NCBI GenBank assembly: GCA_021325375.1
Contig: JAJPHG010000029.1
Coordinates: 31,681-95,680, forward strand
DNA length: 64,000 nucleotides
Source of the DNA: Alphaproteobacteria bacterium
Lineage (GTDB): Bacteria; Pseudomonadota; Alphaproteobacteria; Micropepsales; Micropepsaceae
Reading direction: 5' to 3'
Each line of letters starts with the position of its first letter. Within the stretch, counting starts at the first letter, position 1. The position numbers and the translations under genes are program-made. The notes beneath the pieces were generated by a model, which saw only the letters and a list, made by a program, of their open reading frames with translations, made no database searches and was not told where the DNA came from. This document shows, in pieces, positions 9,058 through 18,538 of this stretch.

Positions 9058-9644
9058 CGGCCGACGGCTTGCGCGCCGGGTGAAAAGCGACGGCTGAGGA
9101 ACGGGGAGTCCTTTTCGCCAAATCGCCTTAAGGCCTCGCGAGCCTTGCTGATGCCGATCCGAGGCCCCGATACGATTTCGACGTCACCATGACGCCGGTA
9201 AAGGGCAAACGGCTTTGCGAGCAGCGAGGCGCCGTTCAGCGAACCGTCGACGGCGAGCGCCTGGCAAAGCCGGCCGGGGCCGGCGCAAAGCTTGCGCAAG
9301 TCTTTCGTTGCCCGCCGGCGCTGCATGGCAGCCAGCGCCTCCACCGGCTCGAGCGCGCGGATGAGGACCGCGCTCCCTCCGCGGCAAACGAAGTTCAGGC
9401 ACCAGTGCAGCCCGTAAGAGCGATAGACGTAAGCGAGCCCGGGCCGCTCGAACATGACGGCGTTGCGCGCCGTGCGCCGATACAGATAGCTGTGAGAGGC
9501 GGGATCCTCGGGATCGTAGCTTTCGGTTTCCACGATCCGCCCGCCGACGCCGTTCACCAGCAGGACCACGCCGATCAGCGATACGGCCACCTCGTTCGCA
9601 TGCCTTGCGAAATACCGCTCGGAAAGCCGCGCTCGCCCGATCAT
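9036..9644 (-). CDS. 3-methyladenine DNA glycosylase (AAG/MPG family)
   Basis: The 202-residue product matches the alkyladenine DNA glycosylase family, which removes 3-methyladenine and other alkylated purines in base excision repair. Diagnostic blocks are GGRIVETESYDPEDPASHSY, carrying the catalytic glutamate, GLAYVYRSYGLHWCLNFV (DNA-intercalating tyrosine region), AVLIRALEP and CAGPGRLCQAL. Length is normal for bacterial members. The ATG at 9644 (MIGRARLSER) is preferred to an upstream GTG-type start that would add a 16-residue arginine/alanine tail with no family counterpart. It lies downstream of the long TPR gene on the same strand but is probably independent of it in function. Confidence 0.9.
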   Translation of the reverse strand: MIGRARLSERYFARHANEVAVSLIGVVLLVNGVGGRIVETESYDPEDPASHSYLYRRTARNAVMFERPGLAYVYRSYGLHWCLNFVCRGGSAVLIRALEPVEALAAMQRRRATKDLRKLCAGPGRLCQALAVDGSLNGASLLAKPFALYRRHGDVEIVSGPRIGISKAREALRRFGEKDSPFLSRRFSPGAQAVGRQPLLRK

Positions 9645-9743
9645 GCGTCGTTGCAGCCTCCTCGCTGGCGGCCGGGCCGCAGCCGCAGGCATCGTCCTCT
9701 TCGGTCTTGCGGTCGGAATAGGCGCATGCAGACGTCTCCGGGT

Positions 9744-12350
9744 CTATTTGCCGGCCGGCGCGGCAGCGGGGTCCAGGCGCTGGGCTTCGGCGCGGTCCGC
9801 AGCCGCGCCCGCCGCGTCGCCGAGCTTTTCCCTTACGGACGCCCTCTTCTTGAACGCTTCCGCGTAGCCGGGCTTGGCCGCGATGGCGGCATCCAAATCC
9901 GCTTTCGCCCGGGTGTTGTCTTCCAGGTCGAAGTAGACCGAGCCGCGCTCTTCCAGGACTTCGGCGTTGTTCGCAGACGACGCGAGGGCGGCATCGAGAT
10001 CGCGGATCGCGGCGTCGTAGCGGCTTTGCCGGTGCAGGACCAGCCCGCGGTCGTACAAGCCGGCCCAGTTCGTGGGATCGCTCTGCAAAGCGGATGTGTA
10101 GTCCGCGATCGCGGCGTCGTATTTGTCGGATCTCCATTCGACAAGTCCGCGATCGATCAGGAGGCTGACGTTCTTCGGATCGATCTTCAATCCGCTCTCG
10201 ATGCGGCTGAGCGCACCGGCCTGATCGTCTTTGTCCATGAGCACCTCGCTGAGATGGACGATGGAATCGATGTCCTTGGGATCGATGCTGAGCGCCGCCG
10301 TGAAATCGGCGATCGCGGCGGTCAGATCACCCTTGTCCGCATAGGCCAGGCCGCGATCGAACAGGATGATCCCGTCCTTCGGATCGAGCGCCAACGCAGC
10401 CGAGTAATCGGCGAGCGCGAGATCGTTCTTGTCCTTGTCCAGATAGACGTTTCCGCGCATGACGAGCGCGTGGACATGGTCCGGCTTCAATTTGAGGGCC
10501 GCGTCGAGCGACTTGAGCGCCTCGTCGTCGCGCTGAAGGGCGTGAAGCACCTTCCCCTCCTCGTAGAGATTGTCGGGATCGTTCGGCTCGAGCGTCGCCG
10601 CCTTCTCGAAATCCTTCAGCGCCTCGGCATGTTTGCCGGTCGCATGGAGGGACAAGCCTCGGTCGTAGAGCGCGGCGGCATTTTCCGGTTCGATCGCAAG
10701 GGCCGCGTTGAAATCGACGAGCGCGTGAGCGTCATCGTTCCTGCGTTGCGCGACCAAGCCGCGATCGATGAGCAGCGGTACGTCCTTGGGATCGATCTTC
10801 AGCCCTTCCTCGAAACGGCGAAGCGCGTTCACGTCGTCTCCGGTGGCCGCATAAGCCTCGCCCAGATCGTCGATGGCCGTCACGTCCGTGGGATCCAGGC
10901 GCAGCGCGGTCGTGAAATCGGCGATGGCCGCGGCCTGATCGCCCTTGTCCGAACGGGCCAGCCCCCTGTCGAAATAGGCCGCGGAGCTGTTTGGATCCAG
11001 CTTCACCGCGAGCGAATAATCCGCGAGCGCCCGGTCGTAATCCTTGCGCGCCAGATACACGTTGCCGCGGTCGACGATGGCGTCCACGTCATCGGGCTTC
11101 AGCTTCAGGGCCGCGTCGAAGCTCTTCAGCGCGTCCTCGTCGCGTCCCAGCGCCTTGAGCTCCGCGCCCTGTTTGTACTGCGCGTCCGCATCCGAAGGAT
11201 CGAGCGCGACGGCCTTGGTGAAATCGTCGAGCGCCGCGGCATGATTCTTCATGGCCTCATAGGCGAGGCCGCGATCGAAATGGGCCGCGGAATTGCCGTC
11301 GTCCCGCGCCAGCGCGGCGTTGTAATCGGCGAGCGCCAGATCGGTCTGGCCGCTGTCCAGACGCAGATTGCCGCGGTCGATCAGCGCGTCGAGATTCGTC
11401 GGATCGAGACGCAGAGCGGTGTCGTAGTCCTTCGCGCCCTTGTCGCCTTCCCCCATCTGCCGCGTCGCGTCGCCGCGCAGGACATAGGGCCATGCGAATT
11501 TCGGGTTGAGCGCGATGGCCTGGCCGCTGTCCCTGACGGCCGATTTGTAGTCCTTGGTCAGCGCATAGAAATTCGCGCGATAAGCCAGGCTCACGGAATC
11601 GTCGGGATGGGCGCTGATCAGCGCGTTGAGCACCTTGAGCGCCTCGTCGAAACGATTCGTCGCCTCGAAGATCACGCAGCGCTGACGCTCCGCCGCGGCG
11701 TGGTTCCGCGCGCCGTGAGCGAGAGACGCGTCCGCATCCTTCATCGCGGCGTCGTATTCGTTCCGGTCGGTCTCGAGCCGGCTGCGCTGATAGTAGGCGA
11801 ACGCCATGTCCGGATCGGCGGCGATGGCGGCGTCGTAGTCTCTTCGCGCCTTTTCGACATCGTGCATCGAATAGTACCAGGTGCCGCCGCGGCTGGTGAG
11901 CGCGACGGCATCGCGCGGATCGATCTTCAGAGCCGCGTCGTAATCCGCGATCGCCGCGTCGTGCTTGCCGGTGTCGTCCTCGACATCCCCGCGCAGGGTG
12001 AACGCGGCAGCGTCGCTCGGATCGGCTTGGATCGCGGCGTTGGCGTCGGAAAGCGCGGCGTCGTAATTCTGCTGCACATATTGCGCCTTGCCGCGGGAAA
12101 CGAGGGCGTTGGCGAGCTGCTTCGAATCCTGGGGCTTGCCGTCGATGACGTGCGTGCAGAAGGCAATGGCCTCTTCCGGGTCGGCGACGTCTGCGCGCTG
12201 ATCCGGACAAACCGTTGCGCCCGACGCCTTCGCGGCGGCCGGAGACGGCACATCCGCGCGGGCGGGCGACAGCATCGCGGCGCAGATGATCGCGACCGAC
12301 GCGAGGTTCAAGCAGCCCGGCGAGGCAAGCCGTTTGGCGACAGCGCTCAT
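9744..12350 (-). CDS. Long exported TPR-repeat protein
   Basis: The 868-residue product has a signal peptide (residues 1 to about 32, ending SPARA-DV), a short linker, and then more than twenty tetratricopeptide repeats of 34 residues running almost to the C-terminus (typical unit: FDRGLAYADKGDLTAAIADF). It should form a periplasmic superhelix that binds protein partners; no catalytic domain is seen. Six repeats have been duplicated as a block (see the repeat entry). The ATG is preceded by AAAAGGGGAATAGC, a good ribosome binding site, and lies 15 bases after the M16 peptidase gene, so the two form an operon. The TPR protein may be an adaptor for that peptidase; this is inference from position. 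Confidence 0.85.
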   Translation of the reverse strand: MSAVAKRLASPGCLNLASVAIICAAMLSPARADVPSPAAAKASGATVCPDQRADVADPEEAIAFCTHVIDGKPQDSKQLANALVSRGKAQYVQQNYDAALSDANAAIQADPSDAAAFTLRGDVEDDTGKHDAAIADYDAALKIDPRDAVALTSRGGTWYYSMHDVEKARRDYDAAIAADPDMAFAYYQRSRLETDRNEYDAAMKDADASLAHGARNHAAAERQRCVIFEATNRFDEALKVLNALISAHPDDSVSLAYRANFYALTKDYKSAVRDSGQAIALNPKFAWPYVLRGDATRQMGEGDKGAKDYDTALRLDPTNLDALIDRGNLRLDSGQTDLALADYNAALARDDGNSAAHFDRGLAYEAMKNHAAALDDFTKAVALDPSDADAQYKQGAELKALGRDEDALKSFDAALKLKPDDVDAIVDRGNVYLARKDYDRALADYSLAVKLDPNSSAAYFDRGLARSDKGDQAAAIADFTTALRLDPTDVTAIDDLGEAYAATGDDVNALRRFEEGLKIDPKDVPLLIDRGLVAQRRNDDAHALVDFNAALAIEPENAAALYDRGLSLHATGKHAEALKDFEKAATLEPNDPDNLYEEGKVLHALQRDDEALKSLDAALKLKPDHVHALVMRGNVYLDKDKNDLALADYSAALALDPKDGIILFDRGLAYADKGDLTAAIADFTAALSIDPKDIDSIVHLSEVLMDKDDQAGALSRIESGLKIDPKNVSLLIDRGLVEWRSDKYDAAIADYTSALQSDPTNWAGLYDRGLVLHRQSRYDAAIRDLDAALASSANNAEVLEERGSVYFDLEDNTRAKADLDAAIAAKPGYAEAFKKRASVREKLGDAAGAAADRAEAQRLDPAAAPAGK
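10068..11291 (-). repeat. Tandem duplication of a six-TPR block (2 x 612 bp)
   Basis: Within the long TPR gene, residues 354-557 (bases 10680-11291) and 558-761 (bases 10068-10679) align without gaps over 204 residues, that is six 34-residue repeats. By hand count about 112 of 204 residues are identical. The aligned repeats include the unusual DALKS-DAALKLKPD, RGNVYL and GLKIDPKD-V-LLIDRGLV segments. This is higher than unaligned TPRs in the same protein, so one block copied itself in tandem and then diverged. Confidence 0.7.
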
Positions 12351-12365
12351 GCTATTCCCCTTTTC

Positions 12366-15203
12366 CTAGCCATGGTGCACCTCCGGCAGGGCGATGATTT
12401 CCAGCGGAGCGCGGGCCAGCCAGGTGGCGGCCGCCTTTCGCACCTCTTGCAGCGTCACGCCCGTGAACAACGGAATCATCACGATCATTTCGTCGAGCCT
12501 TTGCGGCTGGCGCGCGGAACCGTCAAGCCCGCCGATCCACCAATTGTTGGTCTTCTGGCGGGCGGCGAGGCCGGCGAGGATAGGCTTGCGGGCCGATTCG
12601 ACGTCCTCGTCGGTGATCTCGCCCTGCGCCATCCGCGCGGCGATGTCGCGGATCTCGGCGCGCACGATATCGGCGTCCTGCGGCGACGTCTCCACGAGCG
12701 CCTGCATGTAGCCTTGATCGGCGTTGTCGGGCGTGAACATTTCCACTTCCGGCGCGTAGGATTTTCCCATCTCCTGGCGTATGCGGTGGCGCAGCTTGTT
12801 GTCGAAGACTTTTCGCAGGAGCATCAGCGAGACTTCCTCGCGCCGCCGCTCCGGCACGGCGACGTAAAGCGGCCAATCGGCGCCGACGACCGCCACCTCG
12901 GCGGGACCTTCCCGCGTCGTCCGCACCGGCGCGATCGGATGGTCGGGGAAGCGCAGAAACGATGCATCCCCGCGGTCGCGGTTGCCGGCTTTCCTCGGCC
13001 GCAGCGCGCCGAAGGTTTCCGCGACGTATTCCGTCGCCGCGGCCTCGTCGACGTCGCCGACGATCGTGACCTCAAGAGGCGCGTCGGTGAGCGCGGGCTT
13101 GAGGAAATGCGCGATATCTGCGGCACGCAGCCCAAGCAGTTCCCGCCGCGGCGCAAGCCCCTCGCTGCCGACCGCGGATTCCAGCGCATAGCGAGCGACC
13201 AGCTCGGGCTCCGAGCGAGCTCTGCGGTAGAGGTAGTCCATCAGCGTCGGCATGCGCGCGTTGTACGTCTCGCGAAAGCCGGGATCGGTGGCGAAGGCGG
13301 CGAGGATCTGCAGTTGGATGTTGAGACCGCGCTGGCTCGTGGCGCCTTTGAGAACGAACGCGTCGTCTTCGATCTCCAGCGCCGCGTCCCATCCGGTCTG
13401 CGAGAAGAGTTCCTGCATGTCCTGGATGTCGTTCCGCCCAAGCCCCATATAGGCGAACAACTGCGATCCGAACTCGGCGGCAACGCGCTTGCGATCGGGA
13501 ATTTCGCGGCGCCCGGCTCCGAAACGCACGTGGACCTTCACGGCATCGCGCTCGAAATCCGTGTGCTTGAAATTGAGGACGACGCCGTTCTCGAACGTCA
13601 CCCGCACGAATTCCGGCGATGCGATCGCTTCGCGCTTCACGACCGCGCCGCGGGTTCCGAACGCGGCATAGGCCCAAGCGGCAGCTTTCGCCGGCCGCGC
13701 CGCTGCGTCCGGCGGCGCGCGCCCGCCGGTCTCCAGCGCCTGGCGCACCGCGTCGGGCGAAACCGGGTCCTCGGTGGACAGCATGATCAGCGGGCCGCCG
13801 CCGGACCAGTCCTTCGCAAAAGCATCCGCGACGTCGCGCGGCGAGATGCGCTCGACAGCGGCGTCGAAGGCGCGGAACGCTTCGGTCGGGGAGGCCACGA
13901 CATCGCCGGCAGCTTCCTTGTCCGCGATCAAGACCGCAAGCTCGCCCGACGTTCGCGTCGCCGCGGCGCGCATGCCGCCGCGAAGCCTGGCGCGTTCGGC
14001 GTCGACGGCATCGTCGACTTCCTGTTGCGTCGGCCCTTGTTCGGAAAAGCGCTGCCGTTGCGCTTCGGAGGCACGCAACGCACGGTTCCAGCCGCCCAGG
14101 AGCGGGACGGTGTCGACGCAGCTCACCCGCGCTTCGCGCAGGTCGTTGGATGAAAACGCCTCGGAGGAAAGGAACGGGGCGTCGTCCGGCTTGGTCACGG
14201 CGGCGAGCCGGCGGTTGAGGATGCCGGTCCAAAGCTTGGTGAGCATCGTGTCGCGAAGCCGCGTCACGTCGTCGACGGGTTCGAGATGCGCCGCACCGAC
14301 GCGGCAGACCGATATCCGCGCCGACAGCCTCGTTTCGGTGCGCGTGCGGATGTCGAGGCCGCGCCGCTCGTCGGGCTTTGCGAACCCCACGCGCACAGGC
14401 TTCGGTCCGTCGCTGCGCCAGCTCGCGAACGCGTCGCGGATGCGCTGTTCGAGCTGATCCTGCGGTTCGTCCCCGACCGCGACGATGAACGCGTTGTCGG
14501 GCCGATACCAGCGGCGATAGAAATTCTGCAGCGACGTTCCCGTGAGCGCGCGCAATTCATCGGGGCTGCCGAACGTATCGGGCCGCGTCGAACGCAAGCC
14601 CGGCGTCAGCAATCGCTGGGCGTCTTCCTGCGCCACGAGCTCGGGACCCAGCCGCACCTGGCGTTCGGCCAGGATGATGGCGCGCTCCCGGTCGACGGCG
14701 TCTTGCGAGAAGGCCGTGCCGTCCGCGACCTTGCGCAGCCATGTGAAAGCGAGGTCGAGAGAGCTCGGCTGGTCGTTGAGCAGATCGAGACTGTAGGTGG
14801 TCGAGAAAAGATCGGTTCTCGCGTTCTGATCGCGGCCGAATTCGACCCCGGCATTCGCGAACTGCGTTTCGAGACCTGCCTCATGGGCGTTTTGTCCGCC
14901 GCTGAACGCCATGTGCTCGACGAAATGGGCCGCGCCGCGCTCCCCCTTTTCCTCGTCGAAAGCGCCGGCGTCGAACGACAACCGCAACGACAAAGCCCCT
15001 GCGGGCGTGGCGTTGCGCATCACGGCGTAGTGCAATCCATTCGGCAGGACACCGAAGCGGATGTCCGGATCGGAAAGAATTGCGGCGGCGGAATCGATCG
15101 GCGCGGCGGGCTGCCCGCTTGAATGCTCATCAGCGGCGCAAACGCATGCGTACAACGCAAACAGCGCGGCCAAGCCCGCGCGCCGTGCACAGATCCTCGA
15201 CAT
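12366..15203 (-). CDS. Exported M16 family zinc peptidase (insulinase/pitrilysin type)
   Basis: The 945-residue product has a signal peptide (residues 1 to about 24) and two M16 halves. The inverted zinc motif HFVEH is at residues 93-97 and the third ligand is probably E173 in DRERAI, at the distance usual for pitrilysin-like enzymes. The C-terminal half has no second zinc motif, as usual. Members degrade peptides and small proteins, here in the periplasm. The start is ATG 15203: a GGGGTGGGTGGGG stretch six bases upstream is a good ribosome binding site, while the alternative GTG at 15215 has none. It is followed after 15 bases by the long TPR gene. Confidence 0.9.
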   Translation of the reverse strand: MSRICARRAGLAALFALYACVCAADEHSSGQPAAPIDSAAAILSDPDIRFGVLPNGLHYAVMRNATPAGALSLRLSFDAGAFDEEKGERGAAHFVEHMAFSGGQNAHEAGLETQFANAGVEFGRDQNARTDLFSTTYSLDLLNDQPSSLDLAFTWLRKVADGTAFSQDAVDRERAIILAERQVRLGPELVAQEDAQRLLTPGLRSTRPDTFGSPDELRALTGTSLQNFYRRWYRPDNAFIVAVGDEPQDQLEQRIRDAFASWRSDGPKPVRVGFAKPDERRGLDIRTRTETRLSARISVCRVGAAHLEPVDDVTRLRDTMLTKLWTGILNRRLAAVTKPDDAPFLSSEAFSSNDLREARVSCVDTVPLLGGWNRALRASEAQRQRFSEQGPTQQEVDDAVDAERARLRGGMRAAATRTSGELAVLIADKEAAGDVVASPTEAFRAFDAAVERISPRDVADAFAKDWSGGGPLIMLSTEDPVSPDAVRQALETGGRAPPDAAARPAKAAAWAYAAFGTRGAVVKREAIASPEFVRVTFENGVVLNFKHTDFERDAVKVHVRFGAGRREIPDRKRVAAEFGSQLFAYMGLGRNDIQDMQELFSQTGWDAALEIEDDAFVLKGATSQRGLNIQLQILAAFATDPGFRETYNARMPTLMDYLYRRARSEPELVARYALESAVGSEGLAPRRELLGLRAADIAHFLKPALTDAPLEVTIVGDVDEAAATEYVAETFGALRPRKAGNRDRGDASFLRFPDHPIAPVRTTREGPAEVAVVGADWPLYVAVPERRREEVSLMLLRKVFDNKLRHRIRQEMGKSYAPEVEMFTPDNADQGYMQALVETSPQDADIVRAEIRDIAARMAQGEITDEDVESARKPILAGLAARQKTNNWWIGGLDGSARQPQRLDEMIVMIPLFTGVTLQEVRKAAATWLARAPLEIIALPEVHHG

Positions 15204-15282
15204 CAAACGCCCCACCCACCCCCGGGCGGACTATAGGATATAGGAGCGTCGACAGATATAGGAGAACCGCCGCATCAACCGC

Positions 15283-17811
15283 CTATTGTTCCCGCAACTG
15301 GCGCGCCGGCCGGGCGGTGAGCGCCCTCCAAGAGCCGGCCAAGCCCATCACCAGGGCCGCGACACCACCGCCCAGAACGGTCAGCGAGACGGCGCCGGGA
15401 TCGAAGACGAAGGGCAGCCCGAAGACATTCCCGGCGATCGCCCACGCTGCCGCCGTTCCGATGCCGATCGCGAGCACGCCGGAGACCGCCCCCAACAGTG
15501 CGTATTCGATGGCATAGATGGCGAAAATCCGCCCGCGCGTGGCGCCGAGAACTTTCAGCATGGTCGCGGCCGCCAGCCGCGCGCGCTGGCTGGCGGCAAT
15601 GGCGCCCGCCAGGACCAAGAGCCCTGCGAGGATCGTGACGAGCCCAGCCGCGTCAATGCCGACGCTCAACTGCTGCAGCATCGCGCTCACCTGCGCGATG
15701 GCGTCTTTCACGCGAACCGCGGAAACATTCGGGAAAGCATCGGTGACCGCGCGGTAGAGCGGCTCCTCGTCCTTTGGTGCCACGCGCACGGTGGCCAGGA
15801 AGCTGTGCGGCGCCTTGTCGATCAGGCCCGGCGACAGGACAAGAACGAAGTTCTGCCGTCCGTTGCTGAAATTCACCTCGCGCAGATTGGCGATGCGCCC
15901 GTCGATCTCGCGCCCGAGCACGTTGAGGCCGATGGCGTCGCCGATCTTCAGGTCCAAGCCATGCGCCACGTCCGCGTCGAGGGAAATCAGCGTCGGGCCG
16001 CGATAGCTTGCCGGCCACCATTTGCCCTCGACGATTTCGGTATCCTTCGGCGGCGCGGCCGCATAGGTGATGCCGCGGTCGCCGCTCAGCACCCAGCGCA
16101 TGCCGCTCGGGACCTTCACATCGCGCGCCGGCACGCCTTTCAGCGAGACGATCCTTCCGCGGATCATCGGCGTGCGCCGGTAGTCCTGTGCGGAGGCAAA
16201 GCGCGATACGATGCGATCGAACGCTTTCGCCTGGTCCGGCTGGATGTCGATGAAGAAGAAGCTGGGGGCGCTCTCGGGGAGCTCGTCGCGAACTTGCGCA
16301 GCAATGGTATGGCCGAGCAGCGTGACGGTTGCGAGCAGCGTGAGACCCAGGCCGAGCGCCGTGACCACGCCGGCCGTTCCCGCGCCGGGCCGCACGAGAT
16401 TGGCGAGAGCCAGGCGAAGATTCGTGTCGGCCGCGCGCGGCAATCGCGCGATCGCCCAGCGCAATCCGCCGGCGATCAGACGAAGGACCAGCAGGCCTCC
16501 CGCGATGCCGCCGAGAAATTCCACCGCGAAAGATCTTGACGGCGCGATCGCGAGCGCCAGAAGCAGGACCGCGATACCGGCGCTCCCGGAAACGAGCCAA
16601 TACGGCCAGCGGATTCGCGCGCGGCTGGGATCCACGATATCGCGGAACAGGCTGGCCGGCGTGATCGCCCGCGCCCGCGCCAGTGGCGGGACTGCGAACG
16701 CTGCCGCCGCGAGCAATCCGAACGCACCGGCCAGCAGAAGCGGTTTCGGATAGATCGCGAACACGGTCGGCAGGGGAAGGCTGGCGCCGTAGAGCCACCC
16801 GATGAGAAACGACACCAGGGCGCCGCCTATCGCACCGGCGACGACCGCCAGCGCCGCGATGGTCATGATCTGGATGAAGAAAGCCATGAAGATGAGCCCG
16901 CCGTCCGCGCCCAGGCTCTTGAAGATCGCGATCTCGTCACGCTTGCGGTCGAGGAAGGCCGAAATCGCCTGTCCGGCGCCGACGCCGCCGACGGCAAGAA
17001 CGGTCAGCCCCGTCAGTGTCAGGAACATCGTGACCTGATCGATGAAGCTGCGCGTGCCGGGCGCCGGATTCTCGCGCGTGCGGATTTCCCAGCCCGCGTC
17101 GGGGAACGAGCGGATGGCCGCCTGGCGGAATTCTTCGGTCGAAAACGACGGCGGCGCCGCGATGCGATAGCCGTATTCGATGAGGCTGCCCAAGGTCACC
17201 AGACCGGTGCGCTGCAACGCGTCCTTCGATATCAACAGGTGCGGACCGAGGCTGAAGCCGCCCGAGACGCGACCCGGCTCCGCGACGAGAACCGCGTTGA
17301 TGCGGAAATCCTGCGTGCCGATGCGCACGGTGCTGCCGCGCGCGATGTGCAGGCGGTCGAACAGCGTCTCCTCGGCGACCGCGCCGCAGATCTTGCCGTC
17401 GCATTTCAGCGCGTCGCGCAACGCCATGTCGGGCGAGAGCTGCACGTGGCCGTAGAGCGGGTAGAGATCGTCACCGGCCCTCAGCTCGATGAGCTGCCGC
17501 TCGCCTTCCGCGCCGTTCCTGATCGCATAGGCCATGGCGCGCATCGCGGCGGTCTCGGAGACGCGCCCAGTGCGCGCCAGAAACGCGTGCTCGGCCGCCG
17601 TCGTCTCGCGATGCACCAGACTGACCAAAGCGTCGCCGCCGAGCAGCACGCGGCCCTGCTCCGACATGCCGGTCAGGAAGGCCTCGGAAAGCGATCCGAC
17701 TGCGGCGATCGCCATCACGCCCAGGACCAGCGAGGCGAAGAAGATGCGGAATCCGGAAAGACCGCTGCGCAGCTCGCGGCGCGCCAGTCGGAAGGCGAGC
17801 GCGATGTTCAT
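15283..17811 (-). CDS. ybbP: ABC transporter permease, YbbP type (two FtsX domains)
   Basis: The 842-residue inner-membrane protein begins with an N-terminal helix typical of FtsX/MacB permeases (FFASLVLGVMAIAAVGSL), followed by a periplasmic domain. Two FtsX blocks of three to four helices follow, near residues 255-390 and 720-840. This matches the YbbP family, whose proposed role is moving lipophilic or envelope substrates; the substrate is not established. Its ATG overlaps the stop of the ATPase gene by four bases (ATGA), so the two subunits are translated together. The ybbA-ybbP pair next to divergent tesA is a conserved arrangement also seen in E. coli. Confidence 0.9.
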   Translation of the reverse strand: MNIALAFRLARRELRSGLSGFRIFFASLVLGVMAIAAVGSLSEAFLTGMSEQGRVLLGGDALVSLVHRETTAAEHAFLARTGRVSETAAMRAMAYAIRNGAEGERQLIELRAGDDLYPLYGHVQLSPDMALRDALKCDGKICGAVAEETLFDRLHIARGSTVRIGTQDFRINAVLVAEPGRVSGGFSLGPHLLISKDALQRTGLVTLGSLIEYGYRIAAPPSFSTEEFRQAAIRSFPDAGWEIRTRENPAPGTRSFIDQVTMFLTLTGLTVLAVGGVGAGQAISAFLDRKRDEIAIFKSLGADGGLIFMAFFIQIMTIAALAVVAGAIGGALVSFLIGWLYGASLPLPTVFAIYPKPLLLAGAFGLLAAAAFAVPPLARARAITPASLFRDIVDPSRARIRWPYWLVSGSAGIAVLLLALAIAPSRSFAVEFLGGIAGGLLVLRLIAGGLRWAIARLPRAADTNLRLALANLVRPGAGTAGVVTALGLGLTLLATVTLLGHTIAAQVRDELPESAPSFFFIDIQPDQAKAFDRIVSRFASAQDYRRTPMIRGRIVSLKGVPARDVKVPSGMRWVLSGDRGITYAAAPPKDTEIVEGKWWPASYRGPTLISLDADVAHGLDLKIGDAIGLNVLGREIDGRIANLREVNFSNGRQNFVLVLSPGLIDKAPHSFLATVRVAPKDEEPLYRAVTDAFPNVSAVRVKDAIAQVSAMLQQLSVGIDAAGLVTILAGLLVLAGAIAASQRARLAAATMLKVLGATRGRIFAIYAIEYALLGAVSGVLAIGIGTAAAWAIAGNVFGLPFVFDPGAVSLTVLGGGVAALVMGLAGSWRALTARPARQLREQ

Positions 17812-18491
17812 GCGCGGCTGTCGGCCACGACGCGGCCGTCCATCAGCCGCACGATTCTGCCGCAGCGCCGCGCGAGCGCCTCCTCATGCGTCACCAGGAA
17901 CAAGGTCGTGCGCGCGCGGGCGTGCAGGGCGAAGATGAGGTCGGCGATCTCCGCTCCGGTCGTGCCGTCGAGATTGCCGGTCGGCTCGTCGGCGAACAGC
18001 AGCTCGGGCTCGCCCGCCATGGCGCGCGCCAGCGCCACGCGCTGCTGCTCGCCGCCGGAAAGCTGGCTGGGATAGTGCTCGGCGCGAACCGCGAGACCGA
18101 CGGCGTCGAGCGCGGTCTTGGCGCGCTTGAAGGCGCCCTGCGTCCCGGCCAGTTCCAGCGGCACCGCGACGTTCTCCAGAGCCGTCATCGTCGCGATCAG
18201 GTGGAAGGACTGGAACACGATCCCGACGCGGCCGCGGCGGAAACGCGCCAGCTCATCCTCGGAACGCCGCGTGATGTCCTCGCCGGTCACCGCGACGCGA
18301 CCCGAGGTGGCGGCCTCGAGGCCGGCCGCGATCATCAGAAGCGACGACTTGCCGGAACCCGACGGACCCAAAAGCGCGACAGACTCGCCGGCATCCACCT
18401 TCAGCGACACGCCGTTCAGGATGTTCACCAATCCCGCGGCGTTGGGCAGCGCCAGGCGTACGTCTTCCAGATCGATCGCCGAACGCTGCAT
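17808..18491 (-). CDS. ybbA: ABC transporter ATP-binding protein, YbbA/LolD type
   Basis: The 227-residue ATPase has Walker A GPSGSGKS (42-49), Q-loop FQSFHL, signature LSGGEQQRVALARAMAGEP, Walker B LLFADEPTGNLD and the H-loop VTHEE. The sequence is of the LolD/MacB/YbbA group that energises FtsX-type permeases without transporting through the membrane in the usual way. It overlaps the permease gene by four bases and is divergent from tesA, with 47 bases between the start codons; promoters for both must lie there or within the coding ends. Confidence 0.93.
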   Translation of the reverse strand: MQRSAIDLEDVRLALPNAAGLVNILNGVSLKVDAGESVALLGPSGSGKSSLLMIAAGLEAATSGRVAVTGEDITRRSEDELARFRRGRVGIVFQSFHLIATMTALENVAVPLELAGTQGAFKRAKTALDAVGLAVRAEHYPSQLSGGEQQRVALARAMAGEPELLFADEPTGNLDGTTGAEIADLIFALHARARTTLFLVTHEEALARRCGRIVRLMDGRVVADSRA

Positions 18492-18538
18492 GAAGTGATT
18501 CCCGTGATAGGCTGGCAGGGCACTCTAGGCGATATGGC

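Noticed and set aside
9189..14153. Very long open frame (1654 codons) on the plus strand opposite the TPR and M16 genes
   Set aside because: It is antisense to two well-supported genes, is arginine/valine/glycine-rich without any domain, and reflects GC-rich codon bias.
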